In this document: positions 61,491-64,000 of the stretch, one piece after another
Layout of the letters: each line of letters starts with the position of its first letter
Numbering within the stretch: the first letter of the stretch is position 1
Notes under the pieces: generated by a model
Told to the model about the DNA's origin: nothing
Seen by the model: only the letters and a program-made list of their open reading frames with translations
The model's database searches: none
Made by a program: the position numbers and the translations under genes
NCBI GenBank assembly: GCA_033239005.1
Contig: BSQZ01000097.1
Coordinates: forward strand, 915,001-979,000
Length of the DNA: 64,000 nt
DNA from: Lamellibrachia satsuma
Lineage: Eukaryota > Annelida > Polychaeta > Sabellida > Siboglinidae
Reading direction: 5' to 3'

Positions 61491-61569
61491 TTGCGATATT
61501 TTGCGGTGGACTTTACTTGCTTGTTGACGCTATAGTCCGAATTCTTATACAACATGCGTTATTCGAACT

Positions 61570-61728
61570 ATGGTTTCGCTACTAGACTGTTGTTGCTCCG
61601 CCGCTAGCGTTGTGGGTGCGATAGCGTGTGTCCTACTATACGTCGGGGTGCTCCTCATCATTCGTCAGCATTCGTACTCCGGAGTCAACGTCACCGCCAC
61701 CGTCAACGCGTCGGATCTCCTCTTTTAA
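61570..61728 (+). CDS. Small membrane protein upstream of the integrase
   Basis: 52 residues: a CCCSAASV stretch, then a transmembrane helix (about residues 14-31, with GAIACVLLYVGVLLII), then a polar tail with NVT and NAS glycosylation-like sites. The stop TAA overlaps the integrase ATG (taatg). Small single-pass proteins are common in Polintons; the exact role is unknown. The frame is intact. Confidence 0.5.
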   Translation: MVSLLDCCCSAASVVGAIACVLLYVGVLLIIRQHSYSGVNVTATVNASDLLF

Positions 61729-62917
61729 TGGCACGGAGGAGAGAACAACCAATGAGGGAGGTCTACTTCGATCCGAAAAGGGTAGGCAGTTATGGCGGAG
61801 TCGGTGCCTTGCGACGAGTCACGCGCGTACCGCGGAAAATCGTCGCAGAATGGTTGTCGGAACAGGACGCCTACACCTTACACAAACCAGCGAGACGTAA
61901 TTTCAAGAGACGACGCGTCATCGTGGGTGGTATATGTTAGCAGTGGCAGGCCGATGTCGTAGACTTGACGAAGTTGAAAAACGACAACGACGGTATGACA
62001 ATTCTCCTCACGGTGATCGGCGTCTTCTCGAAAGTGGCCTGGTGTGTTCCCATGAAGAACAAGTCCGCGGCGTCCGTGGTGACAGCGCTGCAAACAAAGT
62101 TCGTCGACGATTGGCCAAAGACGTTGCAGACAGATCAAGGAGTGGAATTTCTGAATAAATCCGTTCAGGCTCTATTGCAGAGTTACGGCATCCATCACTT
62201 CTCCACACACAACGCGGAGACGAAGGCGAGCATCGTGGAACGATTCAACAGAACGTTGAAGACGCGCATGTGGCGATACTTAACGAAACACCAGACGTGG
62301 CCTTACATCGACGCCCTTCAGGACTTGATGCGATCGTACAACAACATCCCCCACCGCAGCATCGGCATGGCTCCATTAAGGGTGAATGCAAAGAATCAAG
62401 AAAAGGTGTGGCAACGCCTGTACGGTCACGACGGTAAGGCATGCCCAAGTTGTGTGTGTCGGATCGCGTGCATGTTAGCAAGTACAAAGGTACGTTCGAA
62501 AAGGGCTACGAGACGAACTGGAGCGAAGAGATGTTCACGATAAACTATGTTCATCCCTCCGATTCACCCGTGTACCGCTTCCGGGTCGATCTCGGTGAAT
62601 TGCTGGACGGCACCTTCTACGAACTTGAGCTGCAGAAGGTGTCGGTACCCGTCGATAAAGTGTACCGCGTGGAATCGGTACTGCAACGCCGTAAAGTTGG
62701 GAGACGAACGGAGGCTTTGGCGAAATGGTTCGGCTATCCCTCCAAATTCAACAGCTGGATCGATGCCGGCGCATTCGTCCACTCCACTATAAAGACTAGC
62801 CATTCGAGAAATGACACAAGACACGTCAACACGGAACGTCACCACCACCACCACCATCATAGAAGAGGGGGAGGAGGAGGAACAAGAGGACGTAGCAGCA
62901 GAGGAGGATTGTACTGA
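61728..62917 (+). pseudogene. Polinton integrase (DDE, retroviral type) with chromodomain
   Basis: Inserts the element into host DNA. From the ATG at 61728: an N-terminal FDPKRVGSYGGV box and a WLSEQDAYTLHKPARR segment, then a basic RRRVIVGG run and an in-frame TAG at 61938-61940. The same frame resumes with QWQADVVDL, which holds the first catalytic Asp. The second Asp is in LQTDQG and the Glu, about 35 residues on, in VERFNR. A YNNIPHRSIGMAP box follows. After a YGHDGK segment near 62435 the frame shifts by one, and 62441-62790 holds the C-terminal SH3-like part (VHVSKYKGTFEKGY) and a chromodomain (VYRVESVL ... AKWFGYPSKFNSWI), a module thought to guide insertion to marked chromatin. After about 62800 this frame merely overlaps the next gene. 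All three catalytic residues persist. Confidence 0.93.
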
Positions 62918-63143
62918 TGCGTCGAGCGAGAAAGACAACACTCCTTGGCGTGTGTTCGGTACCGTGTGTCCCAAAGAGGAGATAGTGTTTCTGTGTCAGG
63001 TCGTCGTCTTGTAAACGGTCATCCTGATAAGCATTTACAACCTGACGACAGGTCATGAAAATTATAATCTGTGGACGGCTCTGTTGAGTAGTTCGCTGGG
63101 TTACCTACTGCCCAATCCCACGTTGAGACGCAATGGCGACTGA
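62811..63143 (+). pseudogene. Small acidic membrane protein of the Polinton (one stop)
   Basis: ATG at 62811. A Thr-rich start, then an E-rich run, then CPKEEIVFLCQVVVL; a TAA at 63012-63014 falls inside a transmembrane helix which continues in the same frame as TVILISIYNLT. A second hydrophobic segment (ALLSSSLGYLLPNP) and a basic end close at 63143. About 110 codons in all. Similar acidic-then-membrane proteins occur in related elements beside the integrase; role unknown. Its end overlaps the next gene by 11 bases. Confidence 0.65.
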
Positions 63144-63977
63144 TTTCTAACTGACGCTATCTAGCAACGCTCTCATGAAAGTGCACCCCGATAACACCTT
63201 GGTCCATTACATCACGGACTTACTTCAACGCATATCGGTGTCTTGCGAGTGGGAGTGCGGACTGGCAGAGATTCAGTACCCGCATACTTGGTACAACGTT
63301 CGAGAGGGCGACACCTGGTTCTACCTCAACGAGCGCATTCCTGTGGGTCTTGCCCCGAGTACGAAGATCGAGGCTGGGTATTACCGCAGTCCTAACGTAT
63401 TGTTGGACCACGTCAACAAGGCGCTGAAACACATGTGGACGGATAAGACGCGGGCTAAATTGAGCTACAGTACCATCACTCAGAAAATGATGTTGCACAT
63501 GTTACCGGACACCGACTTCAGCATACCTTACCAGAGTGCGTGTACACCCGCCAAATAGTAGGAGAGGAAAACAATCAATCCTACCCACCGGAGCTAGGTC
63601 TCACACCGTCAGCCACCGTGACTTTGAACCCCAGACCAAAGACTACCGATAGCCCATACTCTTTCCGTCAAGAGGCCAATACCGTGGTGAACATGAATCA
63701 AGGGTTCGATACCATCTACGTCTACACGAACGTCGTGGAGTCTCGTATCGTCGGCGACAGTCTCGTGCCGTTGTTGCGATGCCTCCCGGTTCGCGGATTT
63801 CACGGCGCCACGGTATCCCATCGTTTCACTAACGTTCACTACGTGCCTCTGTTGCGCAAGGAGTTCGGGACCATAGAGGTGGATATAAGAGACGACACCG
63901 GACGGCTCGTGCCATTCGAGTACGGTAGAGTGACGGTGACGCTTCATTTTCGACGGCGTCGGACCGGACTGTTCTGA
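63133..63977 (+). pseudogene. Conserved Polinton virion-type protein, broken twice
   Basis: ATG at 63133, TAA five codons later (63148-63150), then an open frame to 63558 with a WECGLAEIQYPHTWYNV box, which is the family signature, and a YYRSPNVLLDHVNKAL helix. Near 63540-63560 the frame shifts, and 63558-63977 holds VVNMNQGFDTIYVYTNVV, VSHRFTNVHYVPLL and a beta-rich FGTIEVDIRDD-TGRLVPFEYGRVTVTLHF end. The beta-strand-rich character suggests a capsid or capsid-associated part; this is inference, and no structural match was tested. No hexon-type major capsid gene lies inside the window. Confidence 0.7.
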
Positions 63978-63979
63978 AG

Positions 63980-64000
63980 ATGAATTACAACGAATATTAC
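63980..64000 (+). CDS. Start of the next Polinton gene (cut by window end)
   Basis: ATG at 63980 and six further codons (MNYNEYY), two bases after the stop of the preceding gene. Position suggests another structural gene; too short to identify. Confidence 0.45.

Larger units (their letters stand above)
55490..64000 (+). mobile_element. Polinton/Maverick virus-like element, decayed, right end outside the window
   Basis: Self-synthesising DNA element of the Polinton group, recognised by the combination of protein-primed family B polymerase, packaging ATPase and retroviral-type integrase in one co-directional cluster. Order: polymerase, ATPase, small basic protein, conserved unknown, small membrane protein, integrase with chromodomain, membrane protein, virion-type protein, next gene. 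Nearly every larger gene has at least one stop or shift. No terminal inverted repeats could be placed; the left end may reach to about 51400 if the NADAR and RPA-like genes belong to it. Confidence 0.93.

Overview
This window looks like nuclear DNA of a marine bilaterian invertebrate; the phylum cannot be fixed from the sequence alone. Reasons: one protein-coding gene has GT-AG introns and encodes an animal peptide-type G-protein-coupled receptor (GPCR); other GPCR copies are intronless or decayed; there are CR1-clade and other non-LTR retrotransposons, tRNA-derived SINEs, very many mini- and microsatellites, and a Polinton/Maverick (integrated virus-like DNA element) at the right end. Gene density is low and most gene-like sequence is broken.

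Layout. 1-8465: a large inverted duplication (arms about 1-2835 and 5555-8465), each arm carrying one FMRFamide-receptor-like GPCR on opposite strands; each copy has a single, different nonsense codon. 8466-16600: non-coding DNA with minisatellites, SINEs and TA/CA microsatellites. 16690-17195: a GPCR remnant cut off at its sixth helix by a 16-bp tandem array. 18231-19385: a truncated CR1 LINE inserted in a 68-bp minisatellite. 19800-22690: a 17-bp array of about 2.3 kb and a 35-bp array. 22700-26340: non-coding DNA and further arrays. 26345-32222: a GPCR locus with an eroded relic followed by an apparently intact four-exon receptor gene. 32381-33895: a 100-bp satellite. 35625-36935: a 48-bp repeat with coding-compatible period. 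38378-42514: a nearly complete but mutated CR1 LINE with ORF1 (Cys-rich finger plus SGNH esterase) and ORF2 (endonuclease plus reverse transcriptase). 43500-50460: decayed LINE pieces, a 35-bp array, and a second relic of the four-exon receptor family.

51400-64000: a virus-like region. Its core (55490 to the window end) is a Polinton read on the + strand: protein-primed family B DNA polymerase with N-terminal zinc fingers, packaging ATPase, small basic virion-like protein, conserved proteins of unknown function, two small membrane proteins, and a retroviral-type integrase with chromodomain. It ends in a probable virion protein and the first codons of another gene. The polymerase carries many frameshifts and stops and has lost key exonuclease and polymerase acidic residues, so this copy is dead. 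To its left lie a NADAR-domain protein (one stop), an RPA-like zinc-ribbon ssDNA-binding protein (intact), an acidic proline-rich protein, a duplicated exon-like unit, and on the - strand a predicted two-exon protein with a hydrophobic N-terminus and its own TATA box. Whether these are Polinton cargo or neighbours cannot be settled here, but they are the least familiar part of the window.
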